64,000 bases of DNA from Aurelia coerulea (taxonomy: Eukaryota; Cnidaria; Scyphozoa; Semaeostomeae; Ulmaridae). The position numbers were made by a program, and so were the translations under genes. This document shows positions 30,101-41,166 of the stretch, piece by piece (the stretch's first letter is position 1; every line of letters starts with the position of its first letter). The notes below the pieces were generated by a model that had not been told where the DNA came from, made no database searches, and saw only the letters and a program-made list of their open reading frames with translations. Location of the stretch: contig CM076949.1 of NCBI GenBank assembly GCA_039566865.1, positions 13,865,501-13,929,500 of the forward strand, written 5' to 3'.

Positions 30101-33100
30101 GAACCCTTTGAGAAGCACAACACCAGACCACGCAGAAAAATTCAGGCTTTAAAGTCCTGAAATATTCTGCATGGACACTCTAAATCTTTCGAAATGAGTT
30201 GAATTTGGGAACTTCTTGATGAAATCAAGCAAGGAAGATGGTCCCCTTCGTACCAATCTGTTATCACGATATTTCGAACCCTTTGAGAACCACAACACCA
30301 GACCACGCAGAAAAAATCAGGCTTTAAAGTCCTGAAATATTCTGCATGGACACTCCAAATCCTTCGAAATGAGTTGAATTTGGGAACTTCTTGATGAAAT
30401 CAAGCAAGGAAGATGGTCTCCTTCGTACCAATCTGTTATTACGATATTTCGAACCCTTTGAGAACCACAACACCAGACCACGCAGAAAATATCAGGATCT
30501 AAAGACCTGAAATATTCTGCATGGGCACTCTAAATCTTTCGAAATGAGTTGAATTCGGTAAATTCTTGATGAAATCAAGCAAGGAAGATTGCCTCCTTCG
30601 TACCAATCTGTTATTACGATATTTCGAACCCTTTGAGAACCACAACACCAGACAACGCAGAAAAAATCAGGCTCTAAAGACCTGAAATATTCTGCATGGG
30701 CACTCTAAATCTTTCGAAATGAGTTGAATTCGGTAAATTCTTGATGAAATCATACAAGGAAGATTGTCTGCTTCGTACCAATCTGTCATTACGTTATTTC
30801 GAATCCTTTGAGAAGCACAACACCAGACCACGCAGAAAAAATCAAGGCCTAAAGACCTGAAATATTCTGAATGGGCACTCTAAATCTTTCGAAATTAGTT
30901 GAATTCGGTAAATTCTTGATGAAATCATACAAGGAAGATGGTCTCCTTCGTACCGATCCGTTGTTACGATATTTCGAACCCTTTTAGAACCACAATACCA
31001 GACCACGCAGAAAAAATCAGGCTCTAAAGACCTGAAATATTCTGCATGGGCACTCTAAATCTTTCGAAATGAGTTGAATTCGGTAAATTCTTGATGAAAT
31101 CATACAAGGAAGATGGTCCCCTTCGTACCAATCTGTTATTACGATATTTCGAACCCTTTGAGAAGCACAACACCAGACCACGCAGAAAAAATCAGGCTCT
31201 AAAGACCTGAAATATTCTGCATGGACACTCTAAATCTTTCGAAATGAGTTGAAATGGGTAAATTCTTGATGAAATCATACAAGGAAGATGGTTCCCTTCG
31301 TACCAATCTGTTATTACGATATTTCGAACCCTTTTAGAACCACAACACCAGACCACGCAGAAAAGATCAGGCTCTAAATACCTGAAATATTCTGCATGGC
31401 CACTCTAATCCTTTCGAAATGAGTTGAATTTGGCAAATTCTTGATGAAATCATACAAGGAAGATGGTTCCTTTCGTACCAACCCGTTGTTACGATATTTC
31501 GAACCCTTTTAGAACCACAACACCAGACCACGCAGAAAAAATCAGGCTCTAAAGATCTGAAATATTCTGCATGGGCACTCTAAATCTTTCGAAATTAGTT
31601 GAATTCGGTAAATTCTTGATGAAATCATACAAGGAAGATGGTCTCCTTTGTACCGATCCGTTGTTACGATATTTCGAACCCTTTTAGAACCACAATACCA
31701 GACCACGCAGAAAAAATCAGGCTCTAAAGACCTGAAATATTCTGCATGGCCACTCTAAATCTTTCGAAATGAGTTGAATTCGGTAAATTCTTGATGAAAT
31801 CATACAAGGAAGATGGTCCCCTTCGTACCAATCTGTTATTACGATATTTCGAACCCTTTGAGAAGCACAACACCAGACCACGCAGAAAAAATCAGACTCT
31901 AAAGACCTGAAATATTCTGCATGGACACTCTAAATCTTTCGAAACGAGTTGAAATGGGTAAATTCTTGATGAAATCATACAAGGAAGATGGTTCCCTTCG
32001 TACCAATCTGTTATTACGATATTTCGAACCCTTTTAGAACCACAACACCAGACCACGCAGAAAAAATCAGGCTCTAAAGACCTGAAATATTCTGCATGGG
32101 CACTCTAAATCTTTCGAAATGAGTTGAATTCGGTAAATTCTTGATGAAATCATACAAGGAAGATGGTCTGCTTCGTACCAATCTGTCATTACGTTATTTC
32201 GAATCCTTTGAGAAGCACAACACCAGACCACGCAGAAAAAATCAGGGCCTAAAGACCTGAAATATTCTGAATGGGCACTCTAAATCTTTCGAAATTAGTT
32301 GAATTCGGTAAATTCTTGATGAAATCATACAAGGAAGATGGTCTCCTTCGTACCGATCCGTTGTTACGATGTTTCGAACCCTTTTAGAACCACAATACCA
32401 GACCACGCAGAAAAAATCAGGCTCTAAAGACCTGAAATATTCTGCATGGGCACTCTAAATCTTTCGAAATGAGTTGAATTCGGTAAATTCTTGATGAAAT
32501 CATACAAGGAAGATGGTCCCCTTCGTACCAATCTGTTATTACGATATTTCGAACCCTTTGAGAAGCACAACACCAGACCACGCAGAAAAAATCAGGCTCT
32601 AAAGACCTGAAATATTCTGCATGGACACTCTAAATCTTTCGAAATGAGTTGAAATGGGTAAATTCTTGATGAAATCATACAAGGAAGATGGTTCCCTTCG
32701 TACCAATCTGTTATTACGATATTTCGAACCCTTTTAGAACCACAACACCAGACCACGCAGAAAAGATCAGGCTCTAAATAACTGAAATATTCTGCATGGC
32801 CACTCTAATCCTTTCGAAATGAGTTGAATTTGGCAAATTCTTGATGAAATCATACAAGGAAGATGGTTCCTTTCGTACCAACCCGTTGTTACGATATTTC
32901 GAACCCTTTTAGAACCACAACACCAGACCACGCAGAAAAAATCAGGCTCTAAAGATCTGAAATATTCTGCATGGGCACTCTAAATCTTTCGAAATTAGTT
33001 GAATTCGGTAAATTCTTGATGAAATCATACAAGGAAGATGGTCTCCTTTGTACCGATCCATTGTTACGATATTTCGAACCCTTTTAGAACCACAATACCA

Positions 33101-33805
33101 GACCACGCAGAAAAAATCAGGCTCTAAAGACCTGAAATATTCTGCATGGCCACTCTAAATCTTTCGAAATGAGTTGAATTCGGTAAATTCTTGATGAAAT
33201 CATACAAGGAAGATGGTCCCCTTCGTACCAATCTGTTATTACGATATTTCGAACCCTTTGAGAAGCACAACACCAGACCACGCAGAAAAAATCAGGCTCT
33301 AAAGACCTGAAATATTCTGCATGGACACTCTAAATCTTTCGAAATGAGTTGAATTCGGTAAATTCTTGATGAAATCATACAAGGAAGATGGTTCCCTTCG
33401 TACCAATCTGTTATTACGATATTTCGAACCCTTTGAGAAGCACAGCACCAGACCACGCAGAAAAAATCAGGCTTTAAAGTCCTGAAATATTCTGCATGGA
33501 CACTCCAAATCTTTCGAAATTAGTTGAATTTGGGAAATTCTTGATGAAATCAAGCAAGGAAGATGGTCCCCTTCGTACCAATCTGTTATCACGATATTTC
33601 GAACCCTTTGAGAACCACAACACCAGACCACGCAGAAAAAATCAGGCTTTAAAGTCCTGAAATATTCTGCATGGGCACTCTAAATCTTTCGAAATGAGTT
33701 GAATTTGGGAACTTCTTGATGAAATCAAGCAAGGAAGATGGTCTCCTTCGTACCAATCTGTTATTACGATATTTCGAACCCTTTGAGAAGCACAACACCA
33801 GACCA
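24182..33805. repeat. 3.15-kb higher-order repeat, three tandem copies
   Basis: The marker cgcagaaaatatcagg occurs at 24,182, 27,331, 30,481 and 33,806, spacings of 3,149, 3,150 and 3,325 bp (18, 18 and 19 monomers). Independent markers agree: the ctctaatcc variant is at 25,093, 28,242 and 31,392, and gattgcctccttcg is at 27,441 and 30,591. Copies two and three also share an internal 1,400-bp offset (28,242 to 29,642, and 31,392 to 32,792), an 8-monomer sub-repeat absent from copy one. A tandem two-monomer duplication (350 bp) lies at about 26,981-27,680. Confidence 0.85.
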
Positions 33806-36520
33806 CGCAGAAAATATCAGGATCTAAAGACCTGAAATATTCTGCATGGGCACTCTAAATCTTTCGAAATGAGTTGAATTCGGTAAATTCTTGATGAAAT
33901 CATACAAGGAAGATGGTTCCCTTCGTACCAATCTGTTATTACGATATTTCGAACCCTTTGAGAAGCACAGCACCAGACCACGCAGAAAAAATCAGGCTTT
34001 AAAGTCCTGAAATATTCTGCATGGACACTCCAAATCTTTCGAAATTAATTGAATTTGGGAAATTCTTGATGAAATCAAGCAAGGAAGATGGTCCCCTTCG
34101 TACCAATCTGTTATCACGATATTTCGAACCCTTTGAGAACCACAACACCAGACCACGCAGAAAAAATCAGGCTCTAAAGACCTGAAATATTCTGCATGGA
34201 CACTCTAAATCTTTCGAAATGAGTTGAATTTGGGAAATTCTTGATGAAATAAGCAAGGAAGATGGTCCCCTTCGTACCAATCTGTCATTACGTTATTTCG
34301 AATCCTTTGAGAAGCACAACACCAGACCACGCAGAAAAAATCAGGCTCTAAAGACATGAAATATTCTGCATGGACACTCCAAATCTTTCGAAATTAGTTG
34401 AATTTGGGAAATTCTTGATGAAATCAAGCAAGGAAGATGGTCTCCTTCGTACCAATCTGTTATCACGATATTTCGAACCCTTTGAGAACCACAACACCAG
34501 ACCACGCAGAAAAAATCAGGCTTTAAAGTCCTGAAATATTCTGCATGGGCACTCTAAATCTTTCGAAATGAGTTGAATTCGGTAAATTCTTGATGAAATC
34601 ATACAAGGAAGATGGTCTCCTTCGTACCAATATGTTATTACGATATTTCGAACCCTTTGAGAACCACAACACCAGACCACGCAGAAAAAATCAGGCTTTA
34701 AAGTCCTGAAATATTCTGCATGGACACTCTAAATCTTTCGAAATGAGTTGAATTCGGTAAATTCTTGATGAAGTCATACAAGGAAGATGGTCTGCTTCGT
34801 ACCAATCTGTCATTACGTTATTTCGAATCCTTTGAGAAGCACAACACCAGACCACGCAGAAAAAATCAGGGCCTAAAGACCTGAAATATTCTGCATGGGC
34901 ACTCTAAATCTTTCGAAATTAGTTGAATTCGGTAAATTCTTGATGAAATCATACAAGGAAGATGGTCTCCTTCGTACCGATCCGTTGTTACGATATTTCG
35001 AACCCTTTTAGAACCACAATACCAGACCACGCAGAAAAAATCAGGCTCTAAAGACCTGAAATATTCTGCATGGGCACTCTAAATCTTTCGAAATGAGTTG
35101 AATTCGGTAAATTCTTGATGAAATCATACAAGGAAGATGGTCCCCTTCGTACCAATCTGTTATTACGATATTTCGAACCCTTTGAGAAGCACAACACCAG
35201 ACCACGCAGAAAAAATCAGGCTCTAAAGATCTGAAATATTCTGCATGGGCACTCTAAATCTTTCGAAATGAGTTGAATTCGGTAAATTCTTGATGAAATC
35301 ATACAAGGAAGATGGTCCCCTTCGTACCAATCTGTTATTACGATATTTCGAACCCTTTGAGAAGCACAACACCAGACCACGCAGAAAAAATCAGGCTCTA
35401 AAGACCTGAAATATTCTGCATGGACACTCTAAATCTTTCGAAATGAGTTGAATTTGGGAAATTCTTGATGAATTCAAGCAAGGAAGATTGTCTCCTTCGT
35501 ACCAATCTGTTATTACGATATTTCGAACCCTTTGAGAACCACAACACCAGACCACGCAGAAAAAATCAGGCTCTAAAGACCTGAAATATTCTGCATGGGC
35601 ACTCTAAATCTTTCGAAATGAGTTGAATTCGGTAAATTCTTGATGAAATCATACAAGGAAGATGGTCCCCTTCGTACCAATCTGTTATTACGATATTTCG
35701 AACCCTTTGAGAACCACAACACCAGACCACGCAGAAAAAATGAGGCTCTAAAGACCTGAAATATTCTGCATGGACACTCTAAATCTTTCGAAATGAGTTG
35801 AATTCTGTAAATTCTTGATGAAATCATACAAGGAAGATGGTCCCCTTCGTACCAATCTGTTATTACGATATTTCGAACCCTTTGAGAAGCACAACACCAG
35901 ACCACGCAGAAAAAATCAGGCTCTAAAGACCTGAAATATTCTGCATGGACACTCTAAATCTTTCGAAATGAGTTGAATTCGGTAAATTCTTGATGAAATC
36001 ATACAAGGAAGATGGTTCCCTTCGTACCAATCTGTTATTACGATATTTCGAACCCTTTTAGAACCACAACACCAGACCACGCAGAAAAAATGAGGCTCTA
36101 AAGACCTGAAATATTCTGCATGGCCACTCTAATCCTTTCGAAATGAGTTGAATTTGGCAAATTCTTGATGAAATCATACAAGGAAGATGGTTCCCTTCGT
36201 ACCAATCTGTTATTATGATATTTCGAACCCTTTTAGAACCACAACACCAGACCTCGCAGAAAAAATCAGGCTTTAAAGTCCTGAAATATTCTGCATGGGC
36301 ACTCTAAATCTTTCGAAATGAGTTAAATTTGGGAAATTCTTGATGAAATCAAGCAAGGAAGATGGTCTCCTTTGTACCAATCTGTTATTACGATATTTCG
36401 AACCCTTTGAGAATCATAACACCAGACCATGCAGAAAAAATCAATGACTAAAAAGGTCTGAAAGATTTTGCATGGGCATTGCCATTCTTTCAAAATGAGT
36501 AAAATAGGAGGAAATTTTGG

Positions 36521-37098
36521 GCATATGTTATAAAACTGTTATAAATTATATTCTCATTAAACCAAATAGATTATTTCATTATATCATTACATCGAAAGCT
36601 GTTTTGGAGTAATCTTTTATCTTTCATTTATAATAAACTTATTTCTTTATTGCATTGATGTAATTTCTGGTTGAACTTGGGAAACTATAAACTACCGTCT
36701 GCAAACCCTCCTCTTTCCTTTTCTTCCATTTGAAAACTCTTACGTTGTGTTACAGATAATTTCTTACTTTGTGTTTCAGATAATTTCTTTCTCCCCACTT
36801 TCTTTTGGACTTGTCTTCAATGTCACGCATGCGTGGATTAGGCGCCCGCAAGGACTACACCGATCTCTTTTCGAGGAGATTAGTGCACTGTAGTACATAC
36901 AACCTATGAATACGACTGCAAAATCCCAGTTTGCAGACGCCAATCTTGCCGTTGCATGCAAGACCATGCAGTTACGGGTTGCCACGCAAAATCCCGTACT
37001 ACACCGGCCATCCTTGGGAACAGCTCACCTATTGCGGTAAGTGCTGTGTTTTTAATCTGCGGACCAGAAGAACATCCAAGGACTGGAGAGAATAACAC
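36521..37098. other. Unassigned spacer between satellite and PLE-A
   Basis: Single-copy-looking sequence. The AT-rich first 200 bp show nothing I can name. A short imperfect direct repeat, acagataatttctt-like, lies near 36,752-36,790. From about 36,820 the base composition rises in GC and short frames exist on both strands, but none resembles a known family and none has a convincing context. Confidence 0.6.
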
Positions 37099-37447
37099 CA
37101 ATGATAATGATAATGATAATGATAATGATAATGATAATGATAATGATAATGATAATGATAATGATAATGATAATGATAATGATAATGATAATGATAATGA
37201 TAATGATAATGATAATGATAATGATAATGATAATGATAATGATAACGGTAACGGTAACGATAACGGTAACGATAATGATAATGATAATGATAATGATAAT
37301 GATAATGATAATGATAATGATAATGATAATGATAATGATAATGATAATGATAATGATAATGATAATGATAATGATAATGATAATGATAATGATAATGATA
37401 ATGATAATGATAATGATAATGATAATGATAATGATAATGATAATGAT
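37099..37447. repeat. (ATAATG)n hexanucleotide microsatellite
   Basis: About 58 units of a six-base repeat (aatgat in phase). It is interrupted at about 37,242-37,272 by units changed to ggtaac or gataac. The long Asn-Asp, Ile-Met and poly-Ile frames across it on both strands are products of the repeat and not genes. Confidence 0.97.
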
Positions 37448-37469
37448 GATACAGTATCTTTTCCTTCTA

Positions 37470-39052
37470 CAGTATCGTTTGCTCAAACAAAGTTGCGAGA
37501 TCAGTATCGTTCATGCTTAGTGTCAGGACATGTATCACCGTTTTCCAAACTAAGAATCAACTTTCTCAAGCGGCAAGAAAGTGAAATTACGAGATCAACA
37601 AGCAAACTTAGCAGATGGACATTTCCAAAAAAAATTTTGCAAGTTGCCCACAAGCAAACTGAACAGTAACATCATGAAACCAAGTAATCGTTTTTCTTCT
37701 TTGGAAGCAATTTCTGCGAAAAAAAACATTTTCTGCCAAAAGATAAAGACATGATAAACTCCACACCACTGCATATTACACTAAAGGACCAAACAATCCG
37801 TTCAAAAAGAATAACCAAAAATCTAATGTGTACAACCTTTCACAGCACAAATTAACAGAAGATGAAAAATTAATTTTAGAACTTGGCCTCTCTGTTTGCC
37901 CTAGCGAAAAGAATCTTAAACGAGAAATTCGCCAATGATACGCATGCATTTATACGACGCCCTAAACTAAAAGAACACTTCTATGAAAGATCACAAACTT
38001 GTGACAAATTCGATAATGAAAAGAGAAATCAATCAACCATTAGCAAAGAGCATTGTGTTCTTAATTGGGACATTAAGAATCCTCATTGGTATCCAGAAGC
38101 AGTACGAGAAGGACGTTCAGAAGGATTGGTTGACTTTATCAACAGTTGTACTATAGACTTCAGTGAACATATCCATTCTAAAAGGAACAATCACTGGAAT
38201 AACCTAAAAGATAGTCCAGTCAAGCCATAAAATCATAGTCATCTGACGAATCGATTATAATCAAGCCTGCAGATAAAGGGAGTGGGATTGTGATTATGAA
38301 CATAAAAGACTATAATGAAGCATGTTTGAACACACTACAAGATAAAGAGTTCTATGAGACAGTCCATGATGATCCAAACCCAACGTATCGAAAATCCCTT
38401 GATAAAATTATCGACGAAATGGTCTTCCCAAAATACATAAGGCCTTCAAAAAGTTCCCTCCTCTTCGTCCAATTTGCAGTGAATATAACTCATGCTCCAC
38501 AAGATTATCAGAATGGGTAGATAGTTTTCTGAAACCAGCAGCAATGCAGACAAGCTCATATGTCCGAGATACGACTGATTTCGTCAACAAAATAGAGCAA
38601 TTCAAGCTCGACAGTACTAAAAGCAAAGATCCCTACATCGTACCAATGAATGTATCCTCGTTGTATCCAAACATTGACCATGGAGAAGGTGTAGCTGCAT
38701 GCGTAGAAGCACTTGAAAGACGCACAAATAAGTCTGTTCCTAGCGATGTTATAGCCGACCTCCTAATCTTCATCCTAAAAAGCAACACACTATCATTCGA
38801 CGGCAAATTTTATTATCAAATCAAAGGGACTGCAATGGGTACACCCATGGCTGTTAGCTTTGCAAACTTATTTATGTCAAAATTTGAGACTGACTTGCAA
38901 CACAACTATGAAAGAGAATATCATAAAGGTCCTACTATGTGGATACGATACATAGATGATGTATTTTTTGGATTGGATCATAATCAAGAAGAGCTGAAAC
39001 ATTTCCTGTCTTATCGCAACTCATTCGCTGCAAAGAATTCTTACAGATCTAC
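37470..39052 (+). pseudogene. PLE-A: Penelope-like element, N-terminal region and RT (broken)
   Basis: Penelope-like elements encode one protein with a reverse transcriptase followed by a GIY-YIG nuclease. Visible landmarks, in order: a KLRDQ...FLKR N-terminal segment near 37,495-37,580; LGLSVCPS near 37,885-37,905; PADKGSGIVIM near 38,265-38,300; SLYPNIDHGEG near 38,660; the PLE-specific QIKGTAMGTPM near 38,816-38,850; ANLFM; and the catalytic YIDD at 38,949-38,960. The frame is broken several times (stop at 37,667; shifts near 37,910, 38,225 and 38,440-38,540). The element is cut at 39,053 by a palindromic MITE and resumes at 39,545. It is clearly inactive. PLE assignment is firm; the subfamily was not determined. 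Confidence 0.88.
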
Positions 39053-39544
39053 CAAGGGTGTTAGGACACAAACGTGTTGATTACATATTTTTTACCATGT
39101 TTTGAACCTTGTCTTGATTTCTTGTCTTCTTTGCTTCTCTGTTTCATCTTCAACTGGTGAGTGCAACTGAACGGTTTATTAGGCCCAAATGCCTCGTGTT
39201 ATTCGAATATATCTTCCTTGTATTCCTGTGTCTTAGCTCGCCTTCGTCGAAGAAAGGTTTCAAACCGCAAAGCCATAACCAATGACTTTAGTATGTAAGT
39301 ATTTAGTAAAGTATTTAGTATGGCACTGCAGTTTGAAACCTTTCTTCTGCGAAGGCGCGCTAAGACACAGGAATAAAAGGAAGATATATTCGAATAACAC
39401 GAGGCATTTGGGCCTGATAAACCGTTCAGTGGCACTCACCAGTGGAAGACGAAACAGAGAAGCAAAGAAGACAAGAAATCAAGACAAGGATCAAAACAAG
39501 ATAAACAAATATGTAATCAACACGTTTGTGTCCTAACACCCTTG
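39053..39544. mobile_element. Palindromic (foldback) hAT-like MITE in PLE-A
   Basis: About 492 bp that are nearly a complete inverted repeat: arms of about 230 bp run from caagggtgttaggac to its complement gtcctaacacccttg, around a short central spacer near 39,290-39,320. The ends fit the CA-G-rich start of hAT inverted repeats. Flanks gatctac (39,046-39,052) and gacctac (39,545-39,551) look like an imperfect 7-8 bp target duplication, and the PLE-A frame resumes in phase if the insert and one flank copy are ignored. No coding capacity is seen. hAT assignment is an inference from the ends and duplication size. Confidence 0.8.
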
Positions 39545-39879
39545 GACCTACTATACAATTCACAATGGAATATTCCAAATCTCATGTTTTTTTCCTAGAC
39601 ACAACAGTAAAGAAGCATGATGGAACATTGATAACAGAATTACATTGTAAACCAACAGCTACGCACACTTACCTACACAAACTATCAGACCATCCAAAGC
39701 ATACACTTCGCTCAAATCCATTGTCTCAGTTTAAAAGAATAAGACGGATCTGTCATCTTTTGACTGACTATCGTAAACATGCAACGTAATTCACAAACTT
39801 TTATGCAAACCGTTGATATTCCGTGAAAACACTAACAAAAGTTCCAACCAAAGTAGAAGCACGAGATTGCAACTGTCTA
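39545..39879 (+). pseudogene. PLE-A continued: end of RT and thumb
   Basis: Continues the RT after the palindromic insertion with TIQFTMEYS and VFFLDTTV, typical of the segment after YxDD in Penelope-like RTs, followed by TELHCKPTATHTYLH and a basic stretch. In-frame stops at 39,787 and shortly after interrupt it, but the same frame carries recognisable thumb-linker sequence up to 39,879. There a TTAA element splits it; the frame resumes in phase at 45,930. Confidence 0.82.
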
Positions 39880-39883
39880 TTAA

Positions 39884-40154
39884 CCCTAATCCTGCCTGGG
39901 GGGGGGGGGTGTTTTCCACCCCCTGTCGTTTTTTGCAGAGCATTCTTAAACGACAAACGCTATGACCCTTAAACTCTCTGAAAATTACTAATTAACAATT
40001 AGCTACATTTTGAAAATTAAATTTTTGAACAATAGGTGTCACGTGACAAGTGACACTACCATATTTGGAGCAAGGTATTGGAAAAAAATGATTTTGATAT
40101 TTTTACTCCCAGAATTAGTTCCAAATGTTGACTATTGTACTTTAAAAGAATCAG
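39884..40154. mobile_element. MITE-A, left part (TTAA element)
   Basis: Begins after TTAA (39,880-39,883) with ccctaatcctgcc and a G run followed by a C run that can fold into a hairpin (about 39,896-39,925). The right part of the same element is at 45,339-45,925, ending ggtaggattaagg before TTAA (45,926-45,929). The element was about 0.86 kb before LINE-A inserted into it. The left part contains TCACGTGA (40,039-40,046) and a CArG-like CCATATTTGG (40,059-40,068). TTAA duplication with CCCT ends suggests a piggyBac-type non-autonomous element. Confidence 0.85.
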
Positions 40155-40182
40155 TGGTGATATAGAAATAATTCCGGGCCCT
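40153..40182 (+). other. Degenerate 2A-like peptide motif upstream of endonuclease
   Basis: The reading is S-G-D-I-E-I-I-P-G-P. The 2A ribosome-skipping consensus is D-(V/I)-E-x-N-P-G-P; here only the Asn is replaced, by Ile. It is followed within a few residues by the endonuclease start WNLNS. 2A-like motifs are known in front of this domain in some invertebrate LINEs. The first codon overlaps the target-duplication base g, so the motif lies at the very 5' edge of the truncated copy. Confidence 0.6.
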
Positions 40183-41166
40183 GAAACACTTGATTTTTGT
40201 ACGTGGAACCTAAATAGCATTACTGCACATGATTTTTTACGCGTGTCTCTTATAGAGGCTTACAATGCGGTGTACAACTATGACATCATTGGAATTGTTG
40301 AAACCCACCTTGACAGCACCGTTGATAAAGATAGACTGGCACTTGATGGATATACGTTTATTAATGATAACCATCCTCAAAATGTGAAAAGGGGTGGTGT
40401 TGGGCTATACATCAAAGATTCCCTTCCTTCAAAAAATCGTTCTGACCTGGTAACTCTCCCTGAATGTATTGTGTATGAAATTCAATTAAACAGGAAAAAG
40501 TACTTCTTTGCCGTAATCTATAGGAGTCCAAGTCAGGGTCCGGAGGAGTTTGATAACTTTACCATAAGCTTTGAGCTGTTGTTATCCAAAATGCATGCTG
40601 AAAATCCATTCTGCGTTATTATTACTGGTGATTTCAACTGCAAATCAACCCAGTGGTGGGAAAGTGATATCGAAAATAACGAGGGAAAAATATTTGAGCC
40701 ACTAGCGTCTGACAATGGTCTTCATCAATTAATCTCAGAACCAACTCATTTAATGGGTGAATCTAAATCCTGCATTGACTTGATATTTACTGATCAGCCT
40801 AACCTCATTATCGATTCTGGTGTCCATCCGTCACTACATGAGCAGTGCCACCATCAAATTGTTTACGGTAAATTATCTGTTTCAAACATAGCACAACCTC
40901 CATATACCCGCAAGATTTGGTATTACGATAAGGCAGATTTTGCAGCAATCAGGAAAAGCATTGAAATGTTTGCTTGGCACGAACATCTTGACAACATGAC
41001 TTGCCCTAATGAACAGGTAAAACTACTCAATGAAGTCCTTCTCAACATCTATTCAAATTTCATCCCCAACAAAATTAAAACGATTAGGCCTCGTCAAGCT
41101 CCCTGGATAACGCAAGCCATCAAAAACTTTCTAAGGAAAAAAATCGTGCATATAAAACTTTTGTGA
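40156..41166 (+). pseudogene. LINE-A AP-like endonuclease domain
   Basis: The apurinic/apyrimidinic-type endonuclease nicks the target DNA to prime reverse transcription. Motifs: WNLNS at 40,204, ETHLD near 40,300, RGGVGLYI near 40,390, YRSPS near 40,520, GDFN at 40,627-40,638 and CIDLIFT near 40,770. The final motif is CHHQIV near 40,850 where many families have SDH; other invertebrate LINEs show the same substitution. About 235 residues of domain are followed by a linker (RQAPWIT). The frame is lost near 41,150 in an A run; the other frame continues into the next segment. No start codon of its own is expected because this is an internal part of a longer protein. Confidence 0.85.

Larger units (their letters stand above)
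1..36520. repeat. 175-bp satellite DNA array with higher-order structure
   Basis: A monomer of 174-176 bp repeats head to tail from the first base to about 36,520. For example, the motif cgcagaaa recurs at 13, 188, 363, 538, 714 and 889. Excluding two inserted MITEs this is about 34.4 kb, or roughly 195 monomers. Monomers share two ttcgaa sites, a short A run and a gaaatattctgcatg block, and differ by scattered substitutions that define variants. The array starts before the window. Its right edge decays over the last two monomers: the final unit is B-type and homology fades at about 36,500-36,520. Open frames of 63-113 codons on the minus strand arise because some monomer pairs lack stops; they shift frame every 175 bp, have no family similarity, and are not annotated as genes. 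Monomer size is near that of many centromeric satellites, but location cannot be shown from sequence. Confidence 0.97.

Noticed and set aside
1..36520. CRISPR array
   Set aside because: The repeats are 175-bp contiguous monomers without unique spacers, in a eukaryotic context; this is satellite DNA.
1..36520. Pol III B box (ggttcgaaat) in each monomer on the minus strand, suggesting a tRNA-derived satellite
   Set aside because: It lacks the final C of the B-box consensus, no good A box lies at the right spacing, and there is no tRNA-like fold.
1..36520. CENP-B box
   Set aside because: The monomer has ttcg cores, but none is followed by the A and CGGG positions required by the consensus.
36776..37101. 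Possible host exon or zinc-finger coding in the GC-richer segment before PLE-A
   Set aside because: Cysteines occur in one frame but do not form a recognisable finger pattern, and no splice or gene context supports it.
36956..37669. A 237-codon frame with a long Asn-Asp repeat, and poly-Ile or Ile-Met frames on both strands
   Set aside because: They are translations of the hexamer microsatellite.
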